From positions 1 through 36,186 of the forward strand of contig CADBPM010000080.1 of assembly GCA_902796595.1 (NCBI GenBank): a DNA stretch of 36,186 nucleotides. Reading direction: 5' to 3'. The notes under the pieces were generated by a model. The model made no database searches and was not told where the DNA came from. It was given only the letters and a program-made list of their open reading frames with translations. Shown here in pieces: positions 23,580 through 32,109 of the stretch; position 1 is the first letter of the stretch; every line of letters starts with the position of its first letter. The position numbers and the translations under genes were made by a program. The DNA is from an uncultured Lachnospiraceae bacterium. GTDB lineage: Bacteria; Bacillota; Clostridia; Lachnospirales; Lachnospiraceae.

Positions 23580-25652
23580 TTATTTTATCTTAAAGTTGCT
23601 TACAGCACCATGAAGTGTATTGGCAATCTCACTCTGTTTCTCCGAGAGCTCCGTAACATCTGTTACAGAATTGGATACTATATCGAGAGTATTTGTAACA
23701 TTGGTCGAATGAGCGGCGGTATCCTGTGTGGATTCTGCAATACTCTGAATAGCATAGGAAACTTCGTTCATTGAAGAACTGATATTGTCTGCCATTGTAG
23801 CAATGTGATCTGACTGCTCACCGAAGGTCGCAGCATCTTTTCCGTACTGCTGTGCCACACCGACAAAGTAGGAATAATCCGGTGTTACTGTTTCGTGCAA
23901 GAAGGTTAAAATGTCGTTGCTTGTATTAAGCAGGTTTGTAAAAGCGTTCTGAACATTATTTACAGTAGACTGGATTTTTCCGACTGCCTCTGCTGTTTCG
24001 GAAGCAAGTTTATTTATCTCTGCGGCAACAACAGCGAAGCCTTTACCATGTTCACCGGCTCTTGCGGCTTCAATGGTTGCATTAAGTGAAAGAAGGTTAA
24101 TCTGCTCTGCAATTGATGCGATAGATTCTGCAAGAGTACCAATCTCACCAACAACTGCAGACTGTTCATTTGCTTCTTTTATCTCATTTGCACGTTCCTT
24201 GCTTATACGCATTGCCTCGTTGGATGATGTACGGCACTTATGTTCAATCTCATTTGCTTTCGTAAGGATTTCATTTGCAGTTGTATTTGTCTTTTCAGCT
24301 TCACTTGCAAGGAGATGGGCAGAAGAATTGACTTCTTCTATGGAAGCATTTACCTCTTCGGTTGCTGCCGAGGTGCTCATCATTGCCTCATTAACACTGC
24401 TCATATCGTTACGTATAGCTTCAAACTGACCATTAAGACTGTCGGCTAATGTTTCAAGCTTGCTGCTTGCTGTAGTGATCTGTTCAGATTCATTAAAAAC
24501 ATCGGTTATGATGTTCTTGTTGTTTGAATACATCTTATTAAGAGAAGATGCCATCTGACCAAGCTCATCGCTTCCATGATGGTTAAGGTGCTTAATTGTA
24601 AAGTCACCATTTGCAAGGTGGTCAGCAAACGTATATACATCGTTGATATTTTTTGCGATCCTGTTTACAAGCAACCAGACAACCAATGCCGATACAAGCA
24701 ATGCAAATGCTGATATAAGGAGGAGAAGATTGCGAAGGTTGTTTGCTGTGGACATCATCTCGCCGTTATCAAGTGATACTATAAGCTTCCAGTTTACATT
24801 CGGTACAGTATCATAATACAGTAAAGCTGTTTTGCCTCTAAAAGTATATTTACTTATACCATCTTTGTTTGCAAGTATATCTTTTGCAGCTGAAACCATA
24901 GACGAGTTTGGATCTTCAAGTATGGATGAGGAAACCTTTGCCTCGGTTGCAGCTGAAGTGTAAAGGTATATGCCGTTTGAATCAATAAAAAGAGGGAAAG
25001 AAAGCGTGCCTATTGTCATGTTCTGGACAACGTCCTGAATGCTTGAAAGCTCCATATCCACAGTTATACAGCCGATAAATTTGTTGTTTGCATCAAATAT
25101 AGGTGTAGAGCAGGTAGACATGATGTGACCGCTTGCTTCATCATAGTATGGGTTTGTTATTGTTGCAACCATACTTGTCTGAGACTTTGCGTTTTTGTAG
25201 TATTCCTGCTCAAAGTAGTTATAGCTGGCATTTGAATATTCATCCGTGTACACTACTTCTCCACCGTCATTCTTTGTCCAGTAAGGTCCGGCATATTGCT
25301 GCCCCTGATATACACCTGATTCAAACCAGATACCACTGCCTAGTACATTCGGGTGATCTGCTACGATCTTACTGAAAGTCTTTTCGAAGTCCTTGATATC
25401 AGTTGTTTCGTAAGATGAACCTACATATCTTGATAAATCGTAGGAGATAATCTTAAAGTTATCAAGAATTGCATTGATCTTATCAACATTGCCTGCGAGT
25501 GTCTGTTTTGCCTTACTGTTTGTGAGAGAGGTTATGGTTCTGCTCGAAGAGGCTATGCTCGCGAATGTCATTATTATAAATGATAGAAATACTACGGGTA
25601 AGATTCCGAGGAGCATTTTTGCTTTTAAGGATATACCTTTTTTCTTGTTCAT
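23580..25652 (-). CDS. Methyl-accepting chemotaxis protein with dCache sensor
   Basis: The ATG at 25652 has AAGGAG 8 nt upstream; a GTG at 25661 would overlap that site. The 690-residue receptor has TM1 (about 12-36) and a double Cache (dCache_1) extracellular domain (about 40-300) with [32 protein letters not shown] and WKLIVSLD signatures. TM2 lies near 311-333, then HAMP ([13 protein letters not shown]) and a signalling domain with tip [20 protein letters not shown] around 515-535. dCache_1 receptors often bind amino acids; the particular ligand is not evident. It lacks a CheR pentapeptide. It is a separate transcription unit with a strong promoter and differs from the sCache receptor elsewhere in the window. 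Confidence 0.9.
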   Translation of the reverse strand: MNKKKGISLKAKMLLGILPVVFLSFIIMTFASIASSSRTITSLTNSKAKQTLAGNVDKINAILDNFKIISYDLSRYVGSSYETTDIKDFEKTFSKIVADHPNVLGSGIWFESGVYQGQQYAGPYWTKNDGGEVVYTDEYSNASYNYFEQEYYKNAKSQTSMVATITNPYYDEASGHIMSTCSTPIFDANNKFIGCITVDMELSSIQDVVQNMTIGTLSFPLFIDSNGIYLYTSAATEAKVSSSILEDPNSSMVSAAKDILANKDGISKYTFRGKTALLYYDTVPNVNWKLIVSLDNGEMMSTANNLRNLLLLISAFALLVSALVVWLLVNRIAKNINDVYTFADHLANGDFTIKHLNHHGSDELGQMASSLNKMYSNNKNIITDVFNESEQITTASSKLETLADSLNGQFEAIRNDMSSVNEAMMSTSAATEEVNASIEEVNSSAHLLASEAEKTNTTANEILTKANEIEHKCRTSSNEAMRISKERANEIKEANEQSAVVGEIGTLAESIASIAEQINLLSLNATIEAARAGEHGKGFAVVAAEINKLASETAEAVGKIQSTVNNVQNAFTNLLNTSNDILTFLHETVTPDYSYFVGVAQQYGKDAATFGEQSDHIATMADNISSSMNEVSYAIQSIAESTQDTAAHSTNVTNTLDIVSNSVTDVTELSEKQSEIANTLHGAVSNFKIK

Positions 25653-25724
25653 ATTATCCACTCCTTAAACTTAAAGATTAAAAGTATTTATAGCAACCAA
25701 AGTTTATTTAAAACTTATAAATAC

Positions 25725-25753
25725 ATTTTAAGATAACTACTATCGTTTGTCAA
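25725..25753 (-). promoter_or_regulatory. Promoter of the dCache chemoreceptor gene
   Basis: On the minus strand TTGACA (25753-25748) and TAAAAT (25730-25725) are 17 bp apart. This is a housekeeping-type promoter rather than a flagellar sigma site. Confidence 0.8.
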
Positions 25754-25841
25754 TCAGAAGAGTGACATTTATTAGTTAACTATCAAGAAACTGTTTTGTA
25801 AGTCATTATTAAGGCGTTTTAATAAAAATTTTTATAGCTTA

Positions 25842-25870
25842 TTGTAATTTACTAAAGTTTGTTTTAAAAT
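25842..25870 (+). promoter_or_regulatory. Promoter of the exchanger-like gene
   Basis: TTGTAA (25842-25847) and TAAAAT (25865-25870) are 17 bp apart; the leader is about 55 nt. Confidence 0.65.
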
Positions 25871-25930
25871 CTTCTTATTGCATACTCAGGTTTGGGTGTG
25901 TAGTAAGAAGATATGTATGGAGGTCTCAAA

Positions 25931-27169
25931 ATGAGCTGGTTTGGTGGGGTAATTAATATTACCGGTGTTTCTTTCTTCGTTCTGAGTATTTTCACCATTA
26001 TCGTTGTTGGTTATCTTATAGGTAAGATTTCCATAAAGGGTGTGTCACTTGGAACAGCAGGTGTTTTTATTGCTTCGATACTGTATGGTGTTTTGCATTA
26101 TGAGAGATTATCAACTACACTTAATATAAGTGGTGTGGATTTTAGTCCTAATGCCCTTAAGATTATTGAAAACTGTGGGCTTGTTTTATTTGTATGTTCT
26201 GTAGGACTTATAGCGGGACCTACTTTTTTCTCTAATCTTAAAAAGAATTTTAAGTCGTATATTTTTTTGGGTGTAGTCATCATACTTTCTGGTGGACTTA
26301 CATGTGCATTATGTTATTTTATGGGAAGAGGGGCTGAAGAGGATTCAAAGCAGTTTGTGGCGCTTCTTACAGGACTTCTTTCAGGGGCACTTACATCCAC
26401 ACCGGCTTTCTCCGCGGCAAAAGCTGCGGTCGATCCAGCTTATGAGGGTGCTGTAACAGTTGGCTATGGTATATCCTATATTTTTGGCGTTATCGGTGTT
26501 GTTCTTTTTGTTCAGCTTATGCCAAAGATACTTCACGCGGATATTGATGCTGAGGTGAAGAAAATAACAAGCGTTGCGGCTGCAGATAAGAGAGAAGATA
26601 ACAGGAAGTTTGTTGAGATAGACCCTTTTGGGATATGTTCATTTTCATTTGTTATCATTACAGGAATACTTCTTGGAGCTATTAAAGTGCCGCTTACAAC
26701 TGCAGGGCTTTCAGGCACAACATTTTCGCTTACAACAACAGGTGGTGTGCTGATGGCAGGTCTTATCTGGGGACATTTTGGTCATTGTGGACCTGTTTCC
26801 ATGAAGGTTAAGACTGATGTACTTAAGACTTTTCAGGAATTTGGTCTTATTCTTTTCCTCATTGGGGCGGGTGTGTCCGGCGGTTCCAAATTCCTTGAGT
26901 ATTTTAAGCCGATTTACTTCTTCTATGGAGTGCTTTTGACTCTTGTGCCTATGATCATCGGATTTATAGTTGCTACAAAGATAGTAAAGCTAAGTCTTAT
27001 GAATGCCCTTGGATGCATTACAGGAGGTATGACCTCTACACCGGCTCTTGGTACACTTATTAAAGTAGCTAAGAGTGAAGTGGTTGCCAGTGCCTATGCT
27101 GCAACATATCCTATTGCACTTATCGCAGTAGTTCTTGTGTCTCAGTTCCTTATTCTCTTTTTGGGATAG
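25931..27169 (+). CDS. Aspartate:alanine-exchanger-family (AAEx) transporter without RCK domains
   Basis: The ATG at 25931 follows GGAGG with good spacing; an ATG at 25913 does not. The 412-residue protein has about 10-12 hydrophobic segments in two related halves typical of AspT/YidE-type permeases. The first has GLVLFVCSVGLIAGPTFF and LLSGALTSTPAFSAAKAA, the second FGLILFLIGAGVSGG and CITGGMTSTPALGTL. Those TSTPA repeats mark the paired substrate-binding regions. Family members usually have two cytoplasmic TrkA_C (RCK) domains between the halves and are about 550 aa long. Here only a short charged linker (about 195-220) is present. The substrate, probably a dicarboxylate or amino acid, is uncertain. 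Confidence 0.8.
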   Translation: MSWFGGVINITGVSFFVLSIFTIIVVGYLIGKISIKGVSLGTAGVFIASILYGVLHYERLSTTLNISGVDFSPNALKIIENCGLVLFVCSVGLIAGPTFFSNLKKNFKSYIFLGVVIILSGGLTCALCYFMGRGAEEDSKQFVALLTGLLSGALTSTPAFSAAKAAVDPAYEGAVTVGYGISYIFGVIGVVLFVQLMPKILHADIDAEVKKITSVAAADKREDNRKFVEIDPFGICSFSFVIITGILLGAIKVPLTTAGLSGTTFSLTTTGGVLMAGLIWGHFGHCGPVSMKVKTDVLKTFQEFGLILFLIGAGVSGGSKFLEYFKPIYFFYGVLLTLVPMIIGFIVATKIVKLSLMNALGCITGGMTSTPALGTLIKVAKSEVVASAYAATYPIALIAVVLVSQFLILFLG

Positions 27170-27189
27170 AAAATTTCGCAAAAGATGTT

Positions 27190-27225
27190 TCAACCTGGCT
27201 GAAAGTGCTTCAGTCAGGTTTTTTG
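27190..27225 (+). terminator. Terminator of the exchanger-like gene
   Basis: AACCTGGCTGAA (27192-27203) pairs with TTCAGTCAGGTT (27209-27220; one G-U) and a T run follows. Confidence 0.88.
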
Positions 27226-27256
27226 ATGCTTGATCTGTGTATCATCATTTTATGTC

Positions 27257-27285
27257 TTGACCATTTATGTAAAGAGAATTATTAT
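27257..27285 (+). promoter_or_regulatory. Promoter of the FIST-GGDEF gene
   Basis: TTGACC (27257-27262) and TATTAT (27280-27285) are 17 bp apart. Confidence 0.7.
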
Positions 27286-27351
27286 AAAAGGTATAAGAAA
27301 TTTTAAGAAATACTGGATGGCTTTTATGTTCTGTTTTGCAAGGAGGTCAAA

Positions 27352-29142
27352 ATGATCCAGAAAACTTATAAAATGCCATTAAATGGAGATTTTTCTGCCT
27401 TACTTGACAAAATAGAAGCAGAAGGGGATGTTAAAGAAAACTGGCAGAGTTTTTTTGTTGTTCATGAACGTGAATATAAAGAAGACAGAATAAAGGAGCA
27501 CTTAAGGGCACTTTCCTTAAGATTTCCAAGTGTAAAAATTGTGGGAATGACTCTGCTTGGAAAAGTGGCTCCATGGGTTAATCTGGAGTATACAACTTTT
27601 ATTTCACTGTTATCTTTTGAGACATCAAAGTTCTTTGTGTTCAGATATGACTGTAATATCATGATGCCAGATGAGGCAGGAAGACAGTTTTCTAAGGATA
27701 TCGAAAAGCTTGATGATCTCAGGGCAATCTATTATATTTCTTCTGGAGCCGGTATTGATCCGGAGGATTTCTTTGAAAATATAGAATTACGATATGAACA
27801 TATACCGATTTTTGGCTCACAGGCAGGAATAGAAGAGATTCCGTTTGATAGTTCACTTGTCTTTCTTGAGGATGGTGTATATAAGAATACTATAATTGCA
27901 GTGCCGATATGCGGTAAGGAACTTTCTGTGCTTACCGGAAGCAGCTTTGGCTGGAGACCTCTTGGACGAGAAATGACAATTACCGGAATAAACAACGGAG
28001 CAGTGAACGGAGTCGATGATAAAAAAGTATTGGATATATATTATAAGTATCTTAATATTGAACCTGGGGCTTACTTTTACGCTGATGCATGTGCATTTCC
28101 ATTTATTATGGGGGCGAAAGGATACAGGACATCCAGAGTTCCAAATCATCTGAATGAGGATGGTAGTGTAAGTTTTGGAACAAAGATGAATAAGGGAGAC
28201 AAAATCAGCCTTTCCTATGCAAAAAATGAGTATCTCTTTAAGGAGTCGATTGAGCTTGCCAACAAGATAATAGATTTTGAACCTGAGGCTGTGTATGCTT
28301 CAGTGTGCATCAACAGGAGAATCTTCCTAGGAAACGAAAGTGCAGATGTGGAGATAGGCTATTTTAAACGTGCTTTCAAGGATATTTCCTTAGCGAGCGG
28401 TCTTGCAGAGATTTTAAGAAAAGATGGCAAGGGTGGCTTTATGAATAGCTGTATCATCGTTGCGGCTTTTAGAGAAGGAAATAAAACAGGAAGAACGCAG
28501 GAGAAAATTGAAAATAAATATAGTAAAAAGGAACCTGACGGACAGGTTCCGCTGTCGGACAGACTTGTTACTTTCCTTGAAGCTACGACGGATGAGCTAA
28601 GAAGTACAATTTCGGAGCTTACAGAGCAGGCATCGCATGATCTTGTTACAGGTATTTATAACAGAACGTGGACAGATAAGATTCTTAAAGATGAGATTGC
28701 AAAAACTCTTAAAAAGGAAGATCATCTGGCACTTTTCATGTTTGATATTGATAATTTTAAAACTGTCAATGATGATTATGGGCATGCCGAAGGTGATATT
28801 GTACTCAATAAGGTGGCAGAGCTTGTAGAAAATATGATAGGAAGTGATAATGTACTTGGCAGATGGGGCGGCGATGAATTCTTATGTATATTCAGAGGAT
28901 ATACTATTGAAAGAGCAAAAGCTGCGGCTGACGAGATAAGGGAAGCTATTAAAAAACTTGATCTGAAACCTGTAAAGGGTGTTACTATAAGCGGAGGAGT
29001 GGCTGAAATAAGGCTTAAGATATATGATAAGCGAAATGATATGCTAATCAGGGCTGACAAGGCTTTGTATCACTCGAAGAATAATGGAAGAGATCAGGTA
29101 AATGTTTATTCAGAAAAGTATGATTGTGAGTTGAAGATTTGA
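27352..29142 (+). CDS. FIST-domain diguanylate cyclase
   Basis: The 596-residue soluble protein begins with FIST_N (about 20-215) and FIST_C (about 220-375), the sensor module thought to bind small ligands such as amino acids. A short coiled coil (about 405-430) leads to a GGDEF domain (about 430-590) with GIYNRTWTDK, FDIDNFKTVND and GRWGGDEF; GGDEF is at residues 506-510 and intact, so it should form c-di-GMP from two GTP. The usual inhibitory I-site RxxD five residues upstream reads IGSD, so product feedback is probably lost. No EAL domain is present. AAGGAGG precedes the ATG. It lies near chemoreceptors, but there is no operon link. Confidence 0.9.
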   Translation: MIQKTYKMPLNGDFSALLDKIEAEGDVKENWQSFFVVHEREYKEDRIKEHLRALSLRFPSVKIVGMTLLGKVAPWVNLEYTTFISLLSFETSKFFVFRYDCNIMMPDEAGRQFSKDIEKLDDLRAIYYISSGAGIDPEDFFENIELRYEHIPIFGSQAGIEEIPFDSSLVFLEDGVYKNTIIAVPICGKELSVLTGSSFGWRPLGREMTITGINNGAVNGVDDKKVLDIYYKYLNIEPGAYFYADACAFPFIMGAKGYRTSRVPNHLNEDGSVSFGTKMNKGDKISLSYAKNEYLFKESIELANKIIDFEPEAVYASVCINRRIFLGNESADVEIGYFKRAFKDISLASGLAEILRKDGKGGFMNSCIIVAAFREGNKTGRTQEKIENKYSKKEPDGQVPLSDRLVTFLEATTDELRSTISELTEQASHDLVTGIYNRTWTDKILKDEIAKTLKKEDHLALFMFDIDNFKTVNDDYGHAEGDIVLNKVAELVENMIGSDNVLGRWGGDEFLCIFRGYTIERAKAAADEIREAIKKLDLKPVKGVTISGGVAEIRLKIYDKRNDMLIRADKALYHSKNNGRDQVNVYSEKYDCELKI

Positions 29143-29160
29143 GAAAGTGTTTCAGATTTT

Positions 29161-29197
29161 TATCAGTGTCGATGCAGGCTCGACACTGATAGGTTTT
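29161..29197 (+). terminator. Terminator-like hairpin with a loop complementary to the downstream leader
   Basis: TATCAGTGTCGA (29161-29172) pairs perfectly with TCGACACTGATA (29180-29191). The following GGTTTTA is a weak T run. The whole 7-nt loop TGCAGGC is complementary to GCCTGCA at 29200-29206, just before the amidase start. Confidence 0.65.
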
Positions 29198-29220
29198 ATG
29201 CCTGCAGTAAGGCAGATGTT

Positions 29221-29970
29221 ATGAAAGTAAATATTAAGATTTCTACGTTGATATGTGTGGTTATATTTGCAGTTTTAACTGTAACAGTTGGGAGTTTTTT
29301 GCCATGTGTAAGGGCGATGGCGGCAGATAAGAGGGAAAAGTATATTATCTGTATTGATCCGGGGCACCAGATACGGGCAAACCTTAGCAAGGAAGCAAAT
29401 GATCCCGGTTCTAAGACGATGAAAACCAAGGTTTCTGGTGGTACTCATGGTACAACTACGGGTATTCCTGAATACAAGCTTACTCTTGTGATTGGAAAGA
29501 AATTAAGGAAGGAGTTGAAGAGTCGCGGTTACAAGGTTGTTATGACACGCACGAAAAATGATGTTGATATCAGTAATAAAGAGCGTGCTGAGTATGCAAC
29601 GAAGAAAAATGCGGATATAACAATAAGACTTCATGCAGATGGAGCAGCTTCATCTGAGGCAAATGGAGCGTCGGTGCTTTGTCCTTCTTCAAAGAATCCT
29701 TATATAGCTTCTTTATATAAAAAGAGTAAGAAGCTTTCAACCAGTGTGATTGATTCTTATTGCAATAAAACGGGGATGAAGAACAGGGGAATAATTTATT
29801 CTGACACAATGACTGGGCTTAACTGGTCTACAATGCCTGTTACTCTTATTGAAATGGGCTTTATGACCAATCCTTCAGATGATAAAAATATGCAGAAGAA
29901 GAGTTTTCAGAAGAAAATGGTTGCTGGAATAGCTGACGGTATAGATGAGTATTTCGGAATAAAAAACTAA
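29221..29970 (+). CDS. N-acetylmuramoyl-L-alanine amidase (Amidase_3)
   Basis: The 249-residue protein has an N-terminal signal or anchor (ISTLICVVIFAVLTVTVG core, possible cleavage near AMA) and one Amidase_3 domain (about 40-245). CIDPGHQ supplies the first Zn histidine, IPEYKLTL the Glu ligand, IRLHADGA the second histidine, and TLIEMGFMTN the catalytic glutamate. It cuts the amide bond between MurNAc and L-alanine in peptidoglycan outside the membrane. No SH3, LysM or other wall-binding domain is attached. The ribosome site is weak (TAAGG) and lies next to inverted sequence GCCTGCAGTAAGGCAG, so translation may be structure-limited. Confidence 0.9.
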   Translation: MKVNIKISTLICVVIFAVLTVTVGSFLPCVRAMAADKREKYIICIDPGHQIRANLSKEANDPGSKTMKTKVSGGTHGTTTGIPEYKLTLVIGKKLRKELKSRGYKVVMTRTKNDVDISNKERAEYATKKNADITIRLHADGAASSEANGASVLCPSSKNPYIASLYKKSKKLSTSVIDSYCNKTGMKNRGIIYSDTMTGLNWSTMPVTLIEMGFMTNPSDDKNMQKKSFQKKMVAGIADGIDEYFGIKN

Positions 29971-29979
29971 AAAAGGTTG

Positions 29980-30008
29980 TTGACAAAACTTTTTTAGTGT
30001 GCTATATT
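29980..30008 (+). promoter_or_regulatory. Promoter of the glutathione peroxidase gene
   Basis: A perfect TTGACA (29980-29985) and TATATT (30003-30008) are 17 bp apart. Confidence 0.85.
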
Positions 30009-30070
30009 GATTGTACACAATTGAATTGAACGCAACAGAAAACTATAAATTTTTAATAAGGAGTACAATT

Positions 30071-30619
30071 ATGAGCAGTATCTATGATTATTCAGTAACA
30101 GATGGACAAGGAAATGAAGTATCGCTTGCAGATTTCAAGGGCAAGGTGATCATGATTGTCAATACGGCGACAGGCTGTGGTTTTACACCACATTACGAAC
30201 CGATTGAAAAGATGTATGAAGACATGCATGACAAAGGTCTTGAGATACTTGATATTCCATGCAATCAGTTTGGCGGACAGGCGCCGGGCTCGGATGCTGA
30301 TATCCATGAGTTCTGCACACTCCACTACAACACAACCTTTCCTCAGATGAAGAAGTCTGATGTCAATGGAGAGAATGAGCTTCCTCTGTATACATATCTC
30401 AAGAGTCAGAAGGGATTTGAGGGATTTGGCAAGGGTAAGGCTGCAATAGCCATGAAGATGATGTGTGCGGCAAAAGACTTAAAATATGCAAGCAAGCCTG
30501 ATATCAAGTGGAACTTTACGAAGTTTGTCATCGATAGAGAAGGAAATGTGGTTGCCCGCTTTGAGCCTACTGTCGATATGGAAGAAGTGAGAAAGTTTGT
30601 AGAAAAGCTTGTTGGATAA
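30071..30619 (+). CDS. Glutathione peroxidase family (Cys-type thiol peroxidase)
   Basis: The ATG at 30071 follows AAGGAG with 7-nt spacing; an upstream TTG/ATG extension is not supported. The 182-residue protein is a GPx-family peroxidase. VNTATGCGFTPHYEPI has the peroxidatic cysteine (about 36, encoded by TGC, so not selenocysteine). LDIPCNQFGGQAPGSD carries the glutamine, and IKWNFTKFVIDREG the tryptophan and asparagine of the catalytic tetrad. The second Cys in the CNQF segment suits a thioredoxin-dependent mechanism, as in most bacterial members. It would reduce peroxides in this anaerobe. The gene is monocistronic, with its own strong promoter and a terminator. Confidence 0.92.
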   Translation: MSSIYDYSVTDGQGNEVSLADFKGKVIMIVNTATGCGFTPHYEPIEKMYEDMHDKGLEILDIPCNQFGGQAPGSDADIHEFCTLHYNTTFPQMKKSDVNGENELPLYTYLKSQKGFEGFGKGKAAIAMKMMCAAKDLKYASKPDIKWNFTKFVIDREGNVVARFEPTVDMEEVRKFVEKLVG

Positions 30620-30632
30620 GTTAATATTGAAA

Positions 30633-30699
30633 TATCCGGATGTGTAGTAAGTCCGGATAAGTTGGAGCAGGTGTCGAGTGATCGATGCCTGCTTTTTTT
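30633..30699 (+). terminator. Tandem hairpins and terminator after the peroxidase gene
   Basis: A perfect 8-bp hairpin TATCCGGA/TCCGGATA (30633-30659) is followed by GCAGGTGTCGA/TCGATGCCTGC (30667-30692, two G-U pairs) and seven T. Only the second is a full Rho-independent terminator. Confidence 0.85.
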
Positions 30700-30750
30700 G
30701 TTGACAAAATACTTTATTGAATTTCTTAAGAACATACTATAAATTTTGCA

Positions 30751-30779
30751 TTGACAAGTTGGTACAACTGTGCTAATAT
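30751..30779 (+). promoter_or_regulatory. Promoter and operator of the GntR-ABC operon
   Basis: A perfect TTGACA (30751-30756) and TAATAT (30774-30779) are 17 bp apart. The palindrome AGTTG-GTA-CAACT (30757-30769) fills most of the spacer, a typical repressor site for a YtrA-type GntR protein, and AACTGT...ACAGTT arms extend further downstream. Confidence 0.75.
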
Positions 30780-30854
30780 AGTTAATACAGTTAGAACAGT
30801 TGACAGAAAGCAGGTCATAGCTAATTGGATAAAAATGAGGAAGGAGAATAAAGA

Positions 30855-31217
30855 TTGAACTTGATTAACTATGAGGACAGTCGTGCAATCTATGAGCAGA
30901 TAGCCGAAAATTATAAAACGCTTATCTTAAAAGGCGTATTGCAGCCTGATGAGCAGATGCCATCTGTCAGGAAACTTGCGATGGAACTGTCCACTAATCC
31001 TAATACAGTTCAGCGGGCTTACCTTGAACTTGAAAGAGAAGGTTACCTTTATGCAGTAAAGGGCAGGGGGAATTTTGTAAGCGGAAAAGAGGGACTTAGA
31101 GAAAAGAAAATGGAAGAGCTGAAAGAGAAAATTAGGGAAATCTTTAAGGAAGCAAGGGAGATAGGAGTGGATCCCAAGGAACTTGTAAAAGAGGTGGAGC
31201 AGGATGATAAAGATTGA
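30855..31217 (+). CDS. GntR-family (YtrA subfamily) regulator
   Basis: The start is TTG at 30855, 8 nt after AAGGAG; there is no ATG. The 120-residue protein has a winged HTH (about 10-75) with QPDEQMPSVRKLAMELSTNP and TVQRAYLELEREGYLYAVKGRG, as in short GntR regulators of the YtrA group. A basic/acidic helical tail (about 80-118) probably serves dimerisation, and there is no large ligand domain. YtrA-type proteins usually repress their own ABC transporter operon, often in response to cell-envelope stress. Here the regulator overlaps the ATPase gene by 14 bp and an operator-like palindrome sits in the promoter. Confidence 0.88.
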   Translation: MNLINYEDSRAIYEQIAENYKTLILKGVLQPDEQMPSVRKLAMELSTNPNTVQRAYLELEREGYLYAVKGRGNFVSGKEGLREKKMEELKEKIREIFKEAREIGVDPKELVKEVEQDDKD

Positions 31218-32109
31218 AAATCTTGTAAAAAAATATGGTAATGTCAAGGCTCTCGACAATATTTCGCTTGAAATAAGCGAGAAAAAAGTCTTCGGGCTTA
31301 TAGGTACCAATGGAGCAGGAAAGTCAACATTGCTAAGGCTTATTTCCGGAGTTATGAAAGAGGATGCAGGCTCTATAAGAGTGGATGGACTTCCAGTATA
31401 TGAGAATCCAGCAGGAAAAATGAATATATGTTTTATTTCAGATGATCCGTTTTTCTTTCCTAATACAAACGCAGGAGAAATGAAAAAATATTATCTGAGT
31501 GTATATTCAAACTTTGACGGAGCAAGATTTGACAAGCTTTTAAAGGACTTTGGACTTGACCCTAAAAGGAGAGTATCCGAATATTCCAAGGGAATGAAGA
31601 AACAGCTAGCTATTTTGCTTGGACTTTGCACCAATACCAAATATCTTCTTTTGGATGAGGTTTTCGACGGACTTGATCCGGTTGTAAGACAGGGAGTCAA
31701 GAGCCTTTTTGCAGAAGATATGGATACAAGAGGTCTTACGCCAATCATTGCTTCACATAATCTCAGAGAACTTGAGGATATCTGTGATCATGTTGGTTTC
31801 TTACACAGCGGCGGTCTTCTTCTGTCGGAAGAATTAGCAGATATGAAGATAGGCATTCAGAAAATTCAGTGTGTTTTTGAAGATGAAACTGAGGGGGAAA
31901 AACTTATAGAAGGGCTTGAGGTCATAGATCATAATAAGAGAGGAAGACTTCATACTCTTGTGGTGAGAGGTGAAGCGGAGATGGTGAAAGAATATTTCAA
32001 GAATGCACCTATGGTATTTTTTGAAGTTCTTCCGCTTACTCTGGAGGAGATTTTTATTTCAGAAACGGAGGCTGCAGGATATGACATCAGAAAACTTATA
32101 CTTGGGTAA
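31204..32109 (+). CDS. ABC transporter ATP-binding protein
   Basis: The 301-residue protein is a single ABC ATPase. GTNGAGKST is Walker A (about 34-42), the Q-loop region is atypical, YSKGMKKQ is the signature (about 127-134), YLLLDEVFDGLDP is Walker B with the D-loop (about 148-160), and ASHN is the H-loop (about 185-188). An extra C-terminal region (about 210-300) is probably for regulation or permease contact. It pairs with the permease encoded by the overlapping next gene; two copies are expected per transporter. The domain arrangement is that of ABC-2-type exporters linked to GntR regulators. The substrate is unknown. Confidence 0.92.
   Translation: MIKIENLVKKYGNVKALDNISLEISEKKVFGLIGTNGAGKSTLLRLISGVMKEDAGSIRVDGLPVYENPAGKMNICFISDDPFFFPNTNAGEMKKYYLSVYSNFDGARFDKLLKDFGLDPKRRVSEYSKGMKKQLAILLGLCTNTKYLLLDEVFDGLDPVVRQGVKSLFAEDMDTRGLTPIIASHNLRELEDICDHVGFLHSGGLLLSEELADMKIGIQKIQCVFEDETEGEKLIEGLEVIDHNKRGRLHTLVVRGEAEMVKEYFKNAPMVFFEVLPLTLEEIFISETEAAGYDIRKLILG

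Noticed and set aside
25725..25753. Flagellar sigma-28 promoter for the dCache receptor
   Set aside because: CGATA-like sequence occurs, but a TTGACA-17-TAAAAT promoter explains the region better and the sigma-28 spacing was not met.
30071..30619. Selenocysteine-containing glutathione peroxidase
   Set aside because: The peroxidatic position is TGC (cysteine) and no in-frame TGA is present.
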